From assembly GCA_018661465.1 (NCBI GenBank), contig JABJIC010000028.1, positions 1 to 64,000 on the forward strand: a DNA stretch of 64,000 bases, in the 5' to 3' direction. Every line of letters starts with the position of its first letter. Position 1 is the first letter of the stretch. A program made the translations under genes and the position numbers. Positions 1-7,188 of the stretch are shown one piece after another. The notes beneath the pieces are model-generated. The model was given only the letters and a program-made list of their open reading frames with translations, did no database searches and was not told the DNA's origin. The stretch is from Gammaproteobacteria bacterium (GTDB lineage Bacteria; Pseudomonadota; Gammaproteobacteria; Pseudomonadales; Pseudohongiellaceae).

Positions 1-139
1 GAGTGATATTTTTGATTACATTGAAATGTTTTATAACAGCAAACGACGGCACAGTTCCAATAATCAGCTGTCGCCTGTAAAGTATGAAGAGCGTTATCAA
101 CAGAGGCTGCTAAGTGTCTAGAGAATTGATAGCGATTCA
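1..139 (+). mobile_element. Right end of an IS3-family insertion sequence (left part outside window)
   Basis: The first 121 bases encode the last residues of an IS3-type transposase. The 18 bases after its stop, ending GATAGCGATTCA at about 139, read in reverse as TGAATCGC..., which resembles the TGAAyCGC-type terminal inverted repeats of the IS3/IS51 group as I remember them. The element's left end, and so any target duplication, is outside the window. The exact right boundary is inferred from the repeat-like end and from where PilZ-like coding similarity resumes. Confidence 0.7.
2..121 (+). CDS. IS3-family transposase (OrfB), C-terminal fragment cut by window edge
   Basis: Reading frame 2 is open from the window edge to TAG at 119-121 and gives 39 residues containing DYIEMFYNSKRRHSSN followed by QLSPVKYEERY. 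This is the hallmark C-terminus of the IS3-family DDE integrase (rve) domain: the FxYIExFYNxxRRHS stretch just after the last catalytic glutamate, then the LSPxxyE tail. The protein would cut and join the element's ends in the cytoplasm. Only the tail is visible, so whether the full transposase is intact cannot be judged. Confidence 0.85.
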   Translation, partial: SDIFDYIEMFYNSKRRHSSNNQLSPVKYEERYQQRLLSV

Positions 140-418
140 AAGATAGTTCAGCCCGAGAAATATGAAGGCAATGTCTTAGATATTAGCTATAACGGTATGA
201 TGGTTGAGAGTGATATTCGTTTAGCGAAGATGTCTGAAATCAAAATGTCTTTAGCATTGGAATTGTTCAATACCAAAACTACTGATGTCTATGCAAGAAT
301 CATCAATAGTAGTCCTTCGGAAAAAGGCTTTCGCAGCAGCATGGAATTCACTTCGATCAACCGAGAAGGCATGGCAGCGATCAAACTCTATGTGGATCAA
401 CTGATTGCTAGCACCTAA
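140..418 (+). pseudogene. PilZ-like domain protein, 5' part removed by the IS element
   Basis: After the IS end the frame reads KIVQPEKYEGNVLDISYNGM and continues to TAA at 416-418. The DISYNGM motif followed by beta-strand-like hydrophobic segments matches the second half of a PilZ domain, the c-di-GMP receptor fold, whose DxSxxG motif is conserved. The other key motif, RxxxR near the domain start, is absent because the sequence upstream is transposase. The ATG at 197 lies inside the domain and has no Shine-Dalgarno sequence, so it is probably not a real start. I read this as a gene broken by the IS. The function of the intact protein is unknown. A remnant of another beta-barrel domain is possible. 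Confidence 0.65.
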
Positions 419-480
419 AGAAGCTAGGCATTAATCTGTCTGAGAGTGTTAGTCAGGTTGCTGATGCTCAAAACCCAGAC

Positions 481-522
481 AAAAAAATACCCCCGGAGCT
501 TAAAGCCACGGGGGTTTTTTTT
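481..522. terminator. Bidirectional rho-independent terminator
   Basis: ACCCCCG (489-495) pairs with CGGGGGT (509-515). The hairpin is flanked by an A-run on the left and eight T on the right. It sits between the plus-strand PilZ remnant and the minus-strand YceI genes, so it can end transcription from both sides. Confidence 0.9.
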
Positions 523-561
523 GGCTGCGAATAGCTGTTAACCAGTCGCCGTCATGTATTG

Positions 562-1203
562 CTAGTCAGCTGCCATAAACTCAACGTGGATTTCCAGGTC
601 GATCTCGTCGCCAACACCAAAGCTGGTGAATCTATCTAAACCGTGTGCAGAGCGAATGAAAGTAGTTTCAGCTGAGAAGCCCAGTGTATAGCTCCTAGTT
701 AGGAAGTTACGACCACCGCCATGAAAGTTAACAGTAAGATCTACAGGTGCAGCAACTCCCAATAGGGTTAGCTCTCCGGAAAAAACGAAGGTGTCTTCGT
801 CAACTGTTTCTTTCAAGCCATTTGTGCGATAGATAGCCTGAGGGAAAGTCTCGGTATCAAACCAGTTTGATCCGCGTAGCTCTTCGCTAAATTCCGCGTT
901 GTTGATATCTAGTGAAGTAGTATCAATCACAACTTCCAGAGCGGCAGCTTCTACGTTTTCTGGGTCAAAATCCAGAGACGCTTCGAATGCATTAAAGCGA
1001 CCGAGGAAGGTAGAGAAACCCAAGTGGTTTATCTTCCATACCAGAGAAGCATGATCTGGATCCAGCTTATACGCGCCAGCCCGGATGTCAGTAATTTCAG
1101 TGTTGAAATCGGGCGTCAGTAAGCGGTCGCATGAAACCAGAAAGACGGATGCGATCAGGATTAATGAGAGCCGACCGGATTTAGAGAACATATTTTTTAA
1201 CAT
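562..1203 (-). CDS. YceI-family lipoprotein
   Basis: A 213-residue protein with a lipoprotein signal: a hydrophobic stretch ending FLVSC, with the lipobox Cys at residue 25. It is followed by a YceI domain (about 42-210) that begins YKLDPDHASLVWKINHLGFS and ends in the usual beta-rich tail. YceI proteins are lipocalin-like barrels that bind long isoprenoid chains such as polyprenyl quinone precursors. This one is probably anchored to the inner leaflet of the outer membrane or to the inner membrane facing the periplasm. It is the last gene of a tight minus-strand trio, 28 bp behind a second YceI and the PQQ dehydrogenase. Binding of a quinone that serves the dehydrogenase is an inference. Confidence 0.88.
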   Translation of the reverse strand: MLKNMFSKSGRLSLILIASVFLVSCDRLLTPDFNTEITDIRAGAYKLDPDHASLVWKINHLGFSTFLGRFNAFEASLDFDPENVEAAALEVVIDTTSLDINNAEFSEELRGSNWFDTETFPQAIYRTNGLKETVDEDTFVFSGELTLLGVAAPVDLTVNFHGGGRNFLTRSYTLGFSAETTFIRSAHGLDRFTSFGVGDEIDLEIHVEFMAAD

Positions 1204-1231
1204 TGAATTAACCTATTTAAACTAAACTTTT

Positions 1232-1807
1232 TTACTGCTGTGTAGCGTAGACATCAATTTCGATTTCTACGTCGTTTGGAATCTCACCTGTGTTTGCCCA
1301 GTAGCCCTGACCAACACCATAATCCAGTCGCATGATAGTTACTGAACTCTTCAGACGAAAACGTATCTTGCCGCCTGCTGTTTCCACATCAAGATCGAAT
1401 GGGAAAGTCATTGGATGAGTCTCATCGCGAATAGTCAAAGTGCCATCGGACTCGAAGGAATCCATGCCAGTTAGGCGGCAGCTATCAGCTGAAAAGCTTG
1501 CAGTCGGAAATTGATCTACATCGAACAATTCGTAATCGTGCAAATAGTCTAAAACTTCCGGAGACTCAATTTCAATATCAGCGATGCTAATGGTCACCTG
1601 AAAGTTGCAGTTACTCGGGCTCAGTGGATCGATCTCGAATGTTGCTTGCACGTTAGTGAACTCACCCTGGTAAGGGTCATTGCCATATTTATACTTGAAA
1701 TAAACATGGGAATCATCCGGATCAATGGTCCAGGTGGCAGCTTGCGCAGGCAGGCCGATAAGCAACATTAGTGGCGCAAAGGCCGCAGTTAATAATAATT
1801 TTCGCAT
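1232..1807 (-). CDS. Periplasmic YceI-family protein
   Basis: A 191-residue protein with a standard Sec signal peptide (about 1-23, cleavage after AQA) and a YceI domain starting TWTIDPDDSHVYFKYKYG. It contains the family's DHPM-like pattern ETHPMTF and an RLDYGVGQGYW segment near the C-terminus. Unlike its downstream neighbour it has no lipobox and should be soluble in the periplasm. It follows the PQQ dehydrogenase by 22 bp and precedes the lipoprotein YceI by 28 bp. The two YceI proteins are divergent paralogues rather than a recent duplication. The ligand is unknown; isoprenoid binding is known for the family. Confidence 0.88.
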   Translation of the reverse strand: MRKLLLTAAFAPLMLLIGLPAQAATWTIDPDDSHVYFKYKYGNDPYQGEFTNVQATFEIDPLSPSNCNFQVTISIADIEIESPEVLDYLHDYELFDVDQFPTASFSADSCRLTGMDSFESDGTLTIRDETHPMTFPFDLDVETAGGKIRFRLKSSVTIMRLDYGVGQGYWANTGEIPNDVEIEIDVYATQQ

Positions 1808-1829
1808 AATAATCTAACTCCTGTAAAAG

Positions 1830-3755
1830 TTATGGCAGTGTATAAGCCACAATCTCGGCAGCCTGACCGTTTCCACTAACGGCCATGACGAGGTACTGCA
1901 CGCCGTCATGTTCGTAGGTCATTGGCACACCAGTTTGGGTATTCGGTAATTCGATATCGGCGATGATGTCGCCAGTTTGTTTGTCGTGTACGTGAAGCAC
2001 GGGGCTACCGCCAACACCTTCGCCAATAAATAGCAGGGTCTTGGTAACCAGTAGGCCGGATCGCGTCGCTACACCAGTGCGTGGAATATCAAGACCTTCC
2101 AGTGCAGGGTTGTTAGCAATACGCTCAGGCGTATCAGCATTGGCTACCTGGAACACATGGTCGCCGCTATTCATATCGATAGCAGTTACACGGCCATATG
2201 GAGGCTTAACCAGAGGTAAACCCTGGATTCGTGGAACGCGCACGCCGTATGATTGGCTGAATGCAACATCGGAATTTTCGTCTTTCGCTACTGACAACAA
2301 AGCGATGTTAGTGCGCGAAGGTATGTAGAGGATTCCAGTTTCAGGGTCGAGAGCACTGCCTTCCCAGTTAGCACCACCGATGGCATCTGGCAGGCTAAGT
2401 GTTCCCACTGTGCCGTCTGCGGCATCCGCCTGGGATGGAGGAGAGTACACGCTAGGGCTTAGGCGAAAACGTGAAACCGCTTCCAGTGCCAGACCGCGAA
2501 GTTCCGGTGTGAAATCGATCAAGTCGTCTTCGGAGACGCCTTGACGATCGAATGGTGCCGGTCTAGTTGGGTGAGGTTGAGTAGGTGAGTACCATTCGCC
2601 AGGAAGGTCTCCTGCCGGTACTGGTAACTCTTCAATAGGCCAAATTGGTTCGCCAGTTTCTCTGTCAAAGGTATAGACCCAAGACTGCTTGGTAACTTGC
2701 ATTAGGACTTTACGACCGTTGGGCAGATCAGCCAATACTGCGGCAGACGGGTTATCCCAGTCCCAGATGTCGTGATGGATCAACTGGTAGTGCCATTGGC
2801 GCTCGCCAGTTGTGATGTCCAGTGCCACAACACTGTTAGTAAATAGATTGTCGCCTGGGCGTGGTCCACCGAAGCGGTCGCCTGTGGCTGATTCAGTTGG
2901 AAGATAGACATGGTTCAGTTCAGGGTCGCCGGACATTGGTGCCCATACGCCGCCATTACCTGAGATTTCAGCACCACCAGCCATCCAGGTTTCATAACCT
3001 ATATCGCCGCGCTGGGGAATCACTCGAAAAGTCCAAAGCATCTCGCCTGTGTGCACGTCGTAGCCTCGCACGTCGCCTTTCACGTTGAACATGGAAGGTG
3101 GTCGCATGGAAACGCGGTGTGCAGGGCCTACAACAGCTACTCCGTTCATTACGAAAGGAGGCATGGATGATCCGATGTCGATATCGTCACGGCCGTCGCC
3201 TAAACGTAGGCCAGCAAACATGTCGACAACGCCGTTTTCGCCGAAAGCAGGATCGGGGATGCCGGTATCAGCATCTAGAGAAACCAGGAAAAAGCCTGGT
3301 GTGATCATCAAGATTCGTTTCTTGTCGCCATCGCGAAAGAAGGACAGTCCACGACCGGAACCCTTACGAGGGGCCTTGTCAAATCGCTCGCCTTCCTGGG
3401 GTCGCCACAACCACAGTAACTGTCCACTTGAAGCATCAAGCGCAGCTACGTTACGAGTGGCGCCAACAGTGGTGTACATAATGCCATCAACCTCGAGAGG
3501 CGTGAACGTGGCATTGAATTCTGGCGAGGGGCCTATGCTCGCAGTGTTAAAGCGCCAGGCAATCTCTAAATCGGCTACATTCTCTGCATTAATCTGGTCT
3601 AGCGGCGAATAGCGCTGAGCGCCCATATTTCCGCCATAATCAGGCCAGTCGCCAGCATCAACGCTGGTGCCAGATTGGCTGAACGCGGCAGGTGCACAGA
3701 TAAGGGCACCAACACTTAGTATGAATGACGAAATAATTCGCTTTGTTGCTATCAT
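1830..3755 (-). CDS. PQQ-dependent dehydrogenase (quinoprotein glucose/alcohol dehydrogenase type)
   Basis: A 641-residue periplasmic quinoprotein. A signal peptide (about 1-26) is followed by WPDYGGNMGAQRYSPLDQIN, the typical opening of the eight-bladed PQQ propeller. Repeated tryptophan-docking-type blades follow (ALDASSGQLLWLWRP, ALDITTGERQWHYQL, TFDRETGEPIWPIEE). The FQLIHHDIWDWDNPSA-like stretch is characteristic of membrane glucose-dehydrogenase-like enzymes, and a C-terminal blade reads GVPMTYEHDGVQYLVM. There is no fused cytochrome c domain and no N-terminal membrane anchor, so an external electron acceptor is needed. It oxidises a sugar or alcohol whose identity cannot be read here. 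It leads a three-gene minus-strand operon with two YceI genes. The start has a GGAGAG ribosome site. Confidence 0.88.
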   Translation of the reverse strand: MIATKRIISSFILSVGALICAPAAFSQSGTSVDAGDWPDYGGNMGAQRYSPLDQINAENVADLEIAWRFNTASIGPSPEFNATFTPLEVDGIMYTTVGATRNVAALDASSGQLLWLWRPQEGERFDKAPRKGSGRGLSFFRDGDKKRILMITPGFFLVSLDADTGIPDPAFGENGVVDMFAGLRLGDGRDDIDIGSSMPPFVMNGVAVVGPAHRVSMRPPSMFNVKGDVRGYDVHTGEMLWTFRVIPQRGDIGYETWMAGGAEISGNGGVWAPMSGDPELNHVYLPTESATGDRFGGPRPGDNLFTNSVVALDITTGERQWHYQLIHHDIWDWDNPSAAVLADLPNGRKVLMQVTKQSWVYTFDRETGEPIWPIEELPVPAGDLPGEWYSPTQPHPTRPAPFDRQGVSEDDLIDFTPELRGLALEAVSRFRLSPSVYSPPSQADAADGTVGTLSLPDAIGGANWEGSALDPETGILYIPSRTNIALLSVAKDENSDVAFSQSYGVRVPRIQGLPLVKPPYGRVTAIDMNSGDHVFQVANADTPERIANNPALEGLDIPRTGVATRSGLLVTKTLLFIGEGVGGSPVLHVHDKQTGDIIADIELPNTQTGVPMTYEHDGVQYLVMAVSGNGQAAEIVAYTLP

Positions 3756-3962
3756 TTATGACTCTCCAGATATCATGTCTTTAATCTTGCTCACCTATGG
3801 TTTTAAGGGTTAAAAAGGCGCGGATTTACTTGTTGCCGCCTTATATAGTCACCTCAAACCGAGCAGGGGGGAAGGATAAGCAATCTGCCTCCCACAAGCA
3901 AGTCTATGACTTTCAAGTCTGTATAAAACCCGGAACAAAATCAAACGCTTATCGAATTCTCG

Positions 3963-3990
3963 TTGTAAGGATTTGTAACTATTTGTAACT
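3963..3990. promoter_or_regulatory. Three phased TTGTAA half-sites (10-bp period)
   Basis: TTGTAA occurs at 3963, 3973 and 3983. The last two lie in a perfect tandem copy of ATTTGTAACT. Half-sites one helical turn apart suggest a tandem-binding regulator. The bound factor is unknown. The array lies about 210 bp upstream of the PQQ dehydrogenase and 310 bp upstream of the secreted protein. Confidence 0.4.
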
Positions 3991-4129
3991 GTTAAAGTCG
4001 CTCTCGGGTATCCATGAACAAAGCCTATTACAGTGCCCCTGTACCGAAACTTAATGGAGATAAAATTTCGGCTGAGCACTGTATACCACGGCTCGATATT
4101 GAAACTTTGATTGGCCTCAATTTTGGCCT

Positions 4130-4146
4130 ATTAAGGGGAGCTTAAT
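4130..4146 (+). promoter_or_regulatory. Candidate PmrA/QseB-type box upstream of the secreted protein gene
   Basis: ATTAAG-GGGAG-CTTAAT: two TTAA-core half-sites exactly 11 bp apart, as in PmrA-family operators (yTTAAk-N5-yTTAAk, from memory). The same arrangement occurs before 7749 and 16381 in this window. Binding by the regulator encoded at 12221 is an inference. Confidence 0.4.
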
Positions 4147-4300
4147 GAAGCATTTGAGAAGATAACAATAAATGGACTTCAGACAAAAGTGACAGCTACT
4201 TTATCCGAGTTCACTTTAACGCGATGGCTATTTATTCGCTTTATACTGAGATAGACTCGATAATCGGAATTTAAATAAGCTTTGCCTTGAGGAGAAAACA

Positions 4301-4693
4301 ATGAAAACAACAATATTTAAGAAACTCATTCTGCTAATCGCAGTCGGTGTCTTTTCCCAGTTTGCCATGGCGCAAAATGAAGATAATGCCGCAGCAATCA
4401 AGCAAGTCGCCGACATCGTAGCTGGTATAAACCATTTTCCTTCCGATGATGCCTTGGCTACATTGGATGGGATTGCCGCGAATGGCGGATTAGCTCAAGC
4501 TATTCGTGATATGGCAAATGCTGCTGCCAATATTGAGCACTCGGCGAATGAAGAAGGTAGAGGTGCAATGGAAGCTCTTCAGAACAATACACAGATGCCG
4601 GAACGTGGCAGGGTACTAGCTGGCATTATCGAGAACTTTAGTCACACCTGTAGCGATGCAGATAAAGAACGGCTGGCAGAATTGTTTCCATAG
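4301..4693 (+). CDS. Small secreted protein of unknown function
   Basis: A 130-residue protein that I do not recognise. It has a clear signal peptide (about 1-24, ending QFAMA/QNED). A mostly helical, Ala/Asn-rich mature part follows, with a C-terminal Cys in HTCSDADKERLAELF. The single cysteine and acidic, helical character fit a small periplasmic protein, possibly a binder or stress factor. The start is well supported: GAGGAG lies 8 bp before the ATG. A strong terminator follows the stop, so it is a one-gene unit. A PmrA-type box lies about 155 bp upstream, which could place it in the same regulon as the operons at 7749 and 16381. No catalytic motif is visible. Confidence 0.75.
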   Translation: MKTTIFKKLILLIAVGVFSQFAMAQNEDNAAAIKQVADIVAGINHFPSDDALATLDGIAANGGLAQAIRDMANAAANIEHSANEEGRGAMEALQNNTQMPERGRVLAGIIENFSHTCSDADKERLAELFP

Positions 4694-4711
4694 GGATTCC
4701 TATAGCAAGCG

Positions 4712-4738
4712 AAAGGGAGCCAATGGCTCCCTTTTTTG
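4712..4738 (+). terminator. Rho-independent terminator of the secreted-protein gene
   Basis: GGGAGCC (4715-4721), a three-base AAT loop, GGCTCCC (4725-4731), then a run of T. It lies 22 bp after the stop of the gene at 4301. Confidence 0.92.
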
Positions 4739-4836
4739 TGTTCATAAAATGCTATTTTTGCATTGCTTCATTCAGCTATGGTGAAGTAGCTTATAGCTGG
4801 TGTGCGGGAAAATTCAGCGAGATATAGATTCATCCA

Positions 4837-5643
4837 ATGAATAGCATCACAAGTGATTCCGAAGCAATTCTAAGACTCGTAGTTTTTATTGCGGTATTTT
4901 CGGCTATGGCAGTGCTCGAGATGCTGCTACCTCGACGGCAATTAACTGTTTCGAAAAGTCGCCGCTGGTTAAGTAACCTTGGTTTAAGCGCTCTTAATAC
5001 AATTCTATTGAGGGTTTTCATTCCTATTGCTGGGGTGGCAGCAGCTTACTGGGCAGAGGATAGAAACTGGGGCTTACTTAAGCTGGTAGAATTTGCTGAC
5101 TGGATTGGTATTCTGATTTTCCTGCTTGTATTTGATCTACTTATTTATTTCCAACATAGATTGTTTCACAAAGTCCCGTTTTTGTGGCGCCTTCATCGAA
5201 CACACCATACTGATCTGGATTACGATGTCACCACAGGTAGTCGATTCCATCCGCTCTCTATTCTTATCTCCGCCTTTATTAAGCTGGCATTGATTCTAAT
5301 ACTGGGTCCGTTGGCTATTGCGGTGGTTCTTGCCGAAGTTCTGTTGAATGCCACTGCCATGTTTAACCATAGTAATATTAAAATTCCGGTTAGACTGGAT
5401 AAGCTGTTGCGGAACTTTGTTGTCACTCCCGACATGCATCGAATACATCATTCGGTGGACGCCGTGGAGCACAATAGAAATTTCGGATTTAACTTTCCCT
5501 GGTGGGATCGTCTGTTTGGAACTTATCTGGCAGAGCCTAAGCTTGGTCAGGAAGCCATGGGGATTGGCATAAATGGATTCGAAGATGATTCGTCAATTTC
5601 TCTACAACATCTTCTCACCCAGCCATTTAAAGACCCGAGTTAA
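4837..5643 (+). CDS. Sterol desaturase / fatty acid hydroxylase family membrane enzyme
   Basis: A 268-residue integral membrane protein with transmembrane segments at about 10-30, 48-66, 84-104 and 145-175. It has the family's histidine clusters: HRLFH (about 109-113), HRTHH (about 122-126), a region around DMHRIHHS (about 199-206) and a final HNRNFGFNFPWWDRLFGTY motif. These bind a non-haem di-iron centre that hydroxylates or desaturates lipids (sterols, carotenoids, fatty acids, ether lipids). The substrate cannot be told from sequence. It stands alone after a terminator, so it probably has its own promoter. Family assignment is firm and specificity unknown. Confidence 0.9.
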   Translation: MNSITSDSEAILRLVVFIAVFSAMAVLEMLLPRRQLTVSKSRRWLSNLGLSALNTILLRVFIPIAGVAAAYWAEDRNWGLLKLVEFADWIGILIFLLVFDLLIYFQHRLFHKVPFLWRLHRTHHTDLDYDVTTGSRFHPLSILISAFIKLALILILGPLAIAVVLAEVLLNATAMFNHSNIKIPVRLDKLLRNFVVTPDMHRIHHSVDAVEHNRNFGFNFPWWDRLFGTYLAEPKLGQEAMGIGINGFEDDSSISLQHLLTQPFKDPS

Positions 5644-5644
5644 A

Positions 5645-5666
5645 GGTTCAGCTTCCATGCTGAACA
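5645..5666. repeat. Hairpin between convergent genes
   Basis: GTTCAGC (5646-5652) and GCTGAAC (5659-5665) can pair around a six-base loop. It lies between the 3' ends of the desaturase-family gene and the mini-ferritin gene. No T-run follows on either strand, so it would be a weak terminator at best. Confidence 0.45.
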
Positions 5667-5684
5667 TTGTCGTCGGCAGAGCTG

Positions 5685-5819
5685 TTAGCTGTGAGCAATA
5701 GGCTTGTCGGTGAACAGGAAATCTTCCAGATCTTCCATCAGCGATGTAATAGCGCGGTGCATATCTTTTGTTTCTTCAGAAAGCTCTTCAATAGCCTCGT
5801 GATAACCTTCATTAGCCAT
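5685..5819 (-). CDS. 44-residue internally deleted relative of encapsulated ferritin (EncFtn)
   Basis: An intact 44-codon frame on the minus strand (ATG at 5819, TAA at 5687-5685). The first 32 residues, beginning MANEGYHEAIEELSEET and running through HRAITSLMEDLE, match the N-terminal helix of encapsulated ferritins. The last 12, DFLFTDKPIAHS, match the place where those roughly 95-residue proteins end (xYLFTxxPIAH). The middle, including the second helix with the ExxH ferroxidase ligands, is missing, so no ferroxidase site can form. The deletion is in frame. I see no encapsulin gene nearby. It may be a decaying remnant or a small protein in use; codons remain clean. Homology is from memory of the family. 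Confidence 0.7.
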   Translation of the reverse strand: MANEGYHEAIEELSEETKDMHRAITSLMEDLEDFLFTDKPIAHS

Positions 5820-5889
5820 AACTAAATGTCTCTATTGATTTAATTCCCGATCTTACAGCTTAACTACTTCACCTTAGCTGCTCAGGACT

Positions 5890-7188
5890 TTAGCCAATAG
5901 CCGCTTTCTGAGGATTTGCCGATCTCCATTTCTTGCCAGCCGCGCTTTTCTTTGGGGCAGCTGAGCTACGTCGTTTCGGTTTGAATGATCTGGCATTTTT
6001 CGGTTTGAAACGACTACCGCGATCATCGGGTTTGGCCGATTCCGGGAAAGCTTTCTCTTCAGCGAATTCGAAATCTTGACTGTCACCCAATGGAATAGGG
6101 CGTTTTATGAGGCGTTCGATTCCCTTGAGTTGTTTGCCCTCATCTCCACTTACCAGAGAGATGGCTACGCCACTGGCTCCGGCCCGCCCGGTGCGACCGA
6201 TGCGGTGCACGTAGTCTTCGGCAACATGGGGTAGGTCAAAATTTACCACGGTTGAGAGTTGGTCGATGTCGATTCCGCGAGCAGCAATGTCTGTGGCCAC
6301 TAGTACTTGAACCTTGCCTTCCTTAAACTCTTTCAGAGCTTTGATTCTCTGAGCCTGTGACTTATTGCCATGAATAGCCAAAGCATGAACATTGTCTTTT
6401 ATGAGTTTCTTCGCCAGATTGTTTGCACCATGTTTGGTCCGACTAAAAACCAGTGTCTGCTCGGTGCTAGTTCGAACCAGATCGCTAAGTAGGGCGACCT
6501 TGTTGGCTTTCTTCACGTGATACATTTTTTGAGCTATCAGCTCAACAGTAGAATTACGTGGTGACACGTCGATCTCTACAGGCTGGTTACAAATTGTTTT
6601 CGCCAGCGTGCGAATTTCATCAGAAAATGTTGCTGAAAACAGTAGGTTCTGTCTGCGCTTCGGCATCAGTGCAAGGATCTTTCTGATGTCGCGAATAAAC
6701 CCCATGTCTAGCATGCGATCGGCTTCGTCGAGAATAAGAATCTCGATGTCATCGAAGCGAACACATCTTTGTTGGTGAAGATCCAATAGACGACCAGGCG
6801 TTGCTACCAGGATGTCGACGCCATGGCCGAGGGTTTTTTTCTGTGGATTAATATTCACACCACCGAATACTACGCCGTAGCGTAAGTCTTCATTAGTGCC
6901 ATAGGTTCTTATGCTGTCCTCAACCTGTGCTGCCAGTTCGCGAGTTGGGGTTAATACCAGTGCCCGGGCAGTATGTTTCTTGCGGTTTGTCTTTCCGCTC
7001 AGTCGTTGCAGCAAGGGCAGGGTGAAACCAGCGGTTTTTCCTGTGCCTGTTTGAGCCGCAGCCATTACGTCTTTTCCTTCAAGAATTACCGGTATGGCTT
7101 TTTCCTGGATAGGAGTGGGTTTGCTGTAGCCGGTTTTTTCCACGGCGTGAAGCAATGATTCGGATAATCCGAGTGTGTTAAATGTCAT
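5890..7188 (-). CDS. rhlE: DEAD-box ATP-dependent RNA helicase, RhlE type
   Basis: 432 residues from the chosen ATG at 7188, which gives the standard RhlE opening MTFNTLGLSESLL. An in-frame TTG 42 bp upstream would add an unrelated leader. Motifs in order: Q motif (TGYSKPTPIQ), Walker A AQTGTGKT, PTRELAAQ, TPGRLLD, DEAD, SAT, then in the second RecA lobe LVFSRTKHGA, VATDIAARGIDI and HRIGRTGRAG. A Lys/Arg-rich tail of about 60 residues should hold RNA non-specifically. It unwinds structured RNA in ribosome assembly or decay, often in the cold. The leader upstream is long and structured, which fits post-transcriptional control but does not prove it. Confidence 0.92.
   Translation of the reverse strand: MTFNTLGLSESLLHAVEKTGYSKPTPIQEKAIPVILEGKDVMAAAQTGTGKTAGFTLPLLQRLSGKTNRKKHTARALVLTPTRELAAQVEDSIRTYGTNEDLRYGVVFGGVNINPQKKTLGHGVDILVATPGRLLDLHQQRCVRFDDIEILILDEADRMLDMGFIRDIRKILALMPKRRQNLLFSATFSDEIRTLAKTICNQPVEIDVSPRNSTVELIAQKMYHVKKANKVALLSDLVRTSTEQTLVFSRTKHGANNLAKKLIKDNVHALAIHGNKSQAQRIKALKEFKEGKVQVLVATDIAARGIDIDQLSTVVNFDLPHVAEDYVHRIGRTGRAGASGVAISLVSGDEGKQLKGIERLIKRPIPLGDSQDFEFAEEKAFPESAKPDDRGSRFKPKNARSFKPKRRSSAAPKKSAAGKKWRSANPQKAAIG

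Larger units (their letters stand above)
3756..4300. other. Intergenic region with direct-repeat array and candidate PmrA-type box
   Basis: There is no convincing gene in these 545 bases; short open frames here have no ribosome site or family signature. It separates the divergent PQQ dehydrogenase and the secreted protein at 4301, so it should carry both promoters. Two structures stand out: three TTGTAA units exactly 10 bp apart (3963-3988), and ATTAAG-N5-CTTAAT at 4130-4146. Both are listed separately. Confidence 0.6.

Noticed and set aside
2041-3612. Several open frames on the plus strand opposite the PQQ dehydrogenase
   Set aside because: They are antisense to a clearly conserved gene, have no ribosome sites and no recognisable domains.
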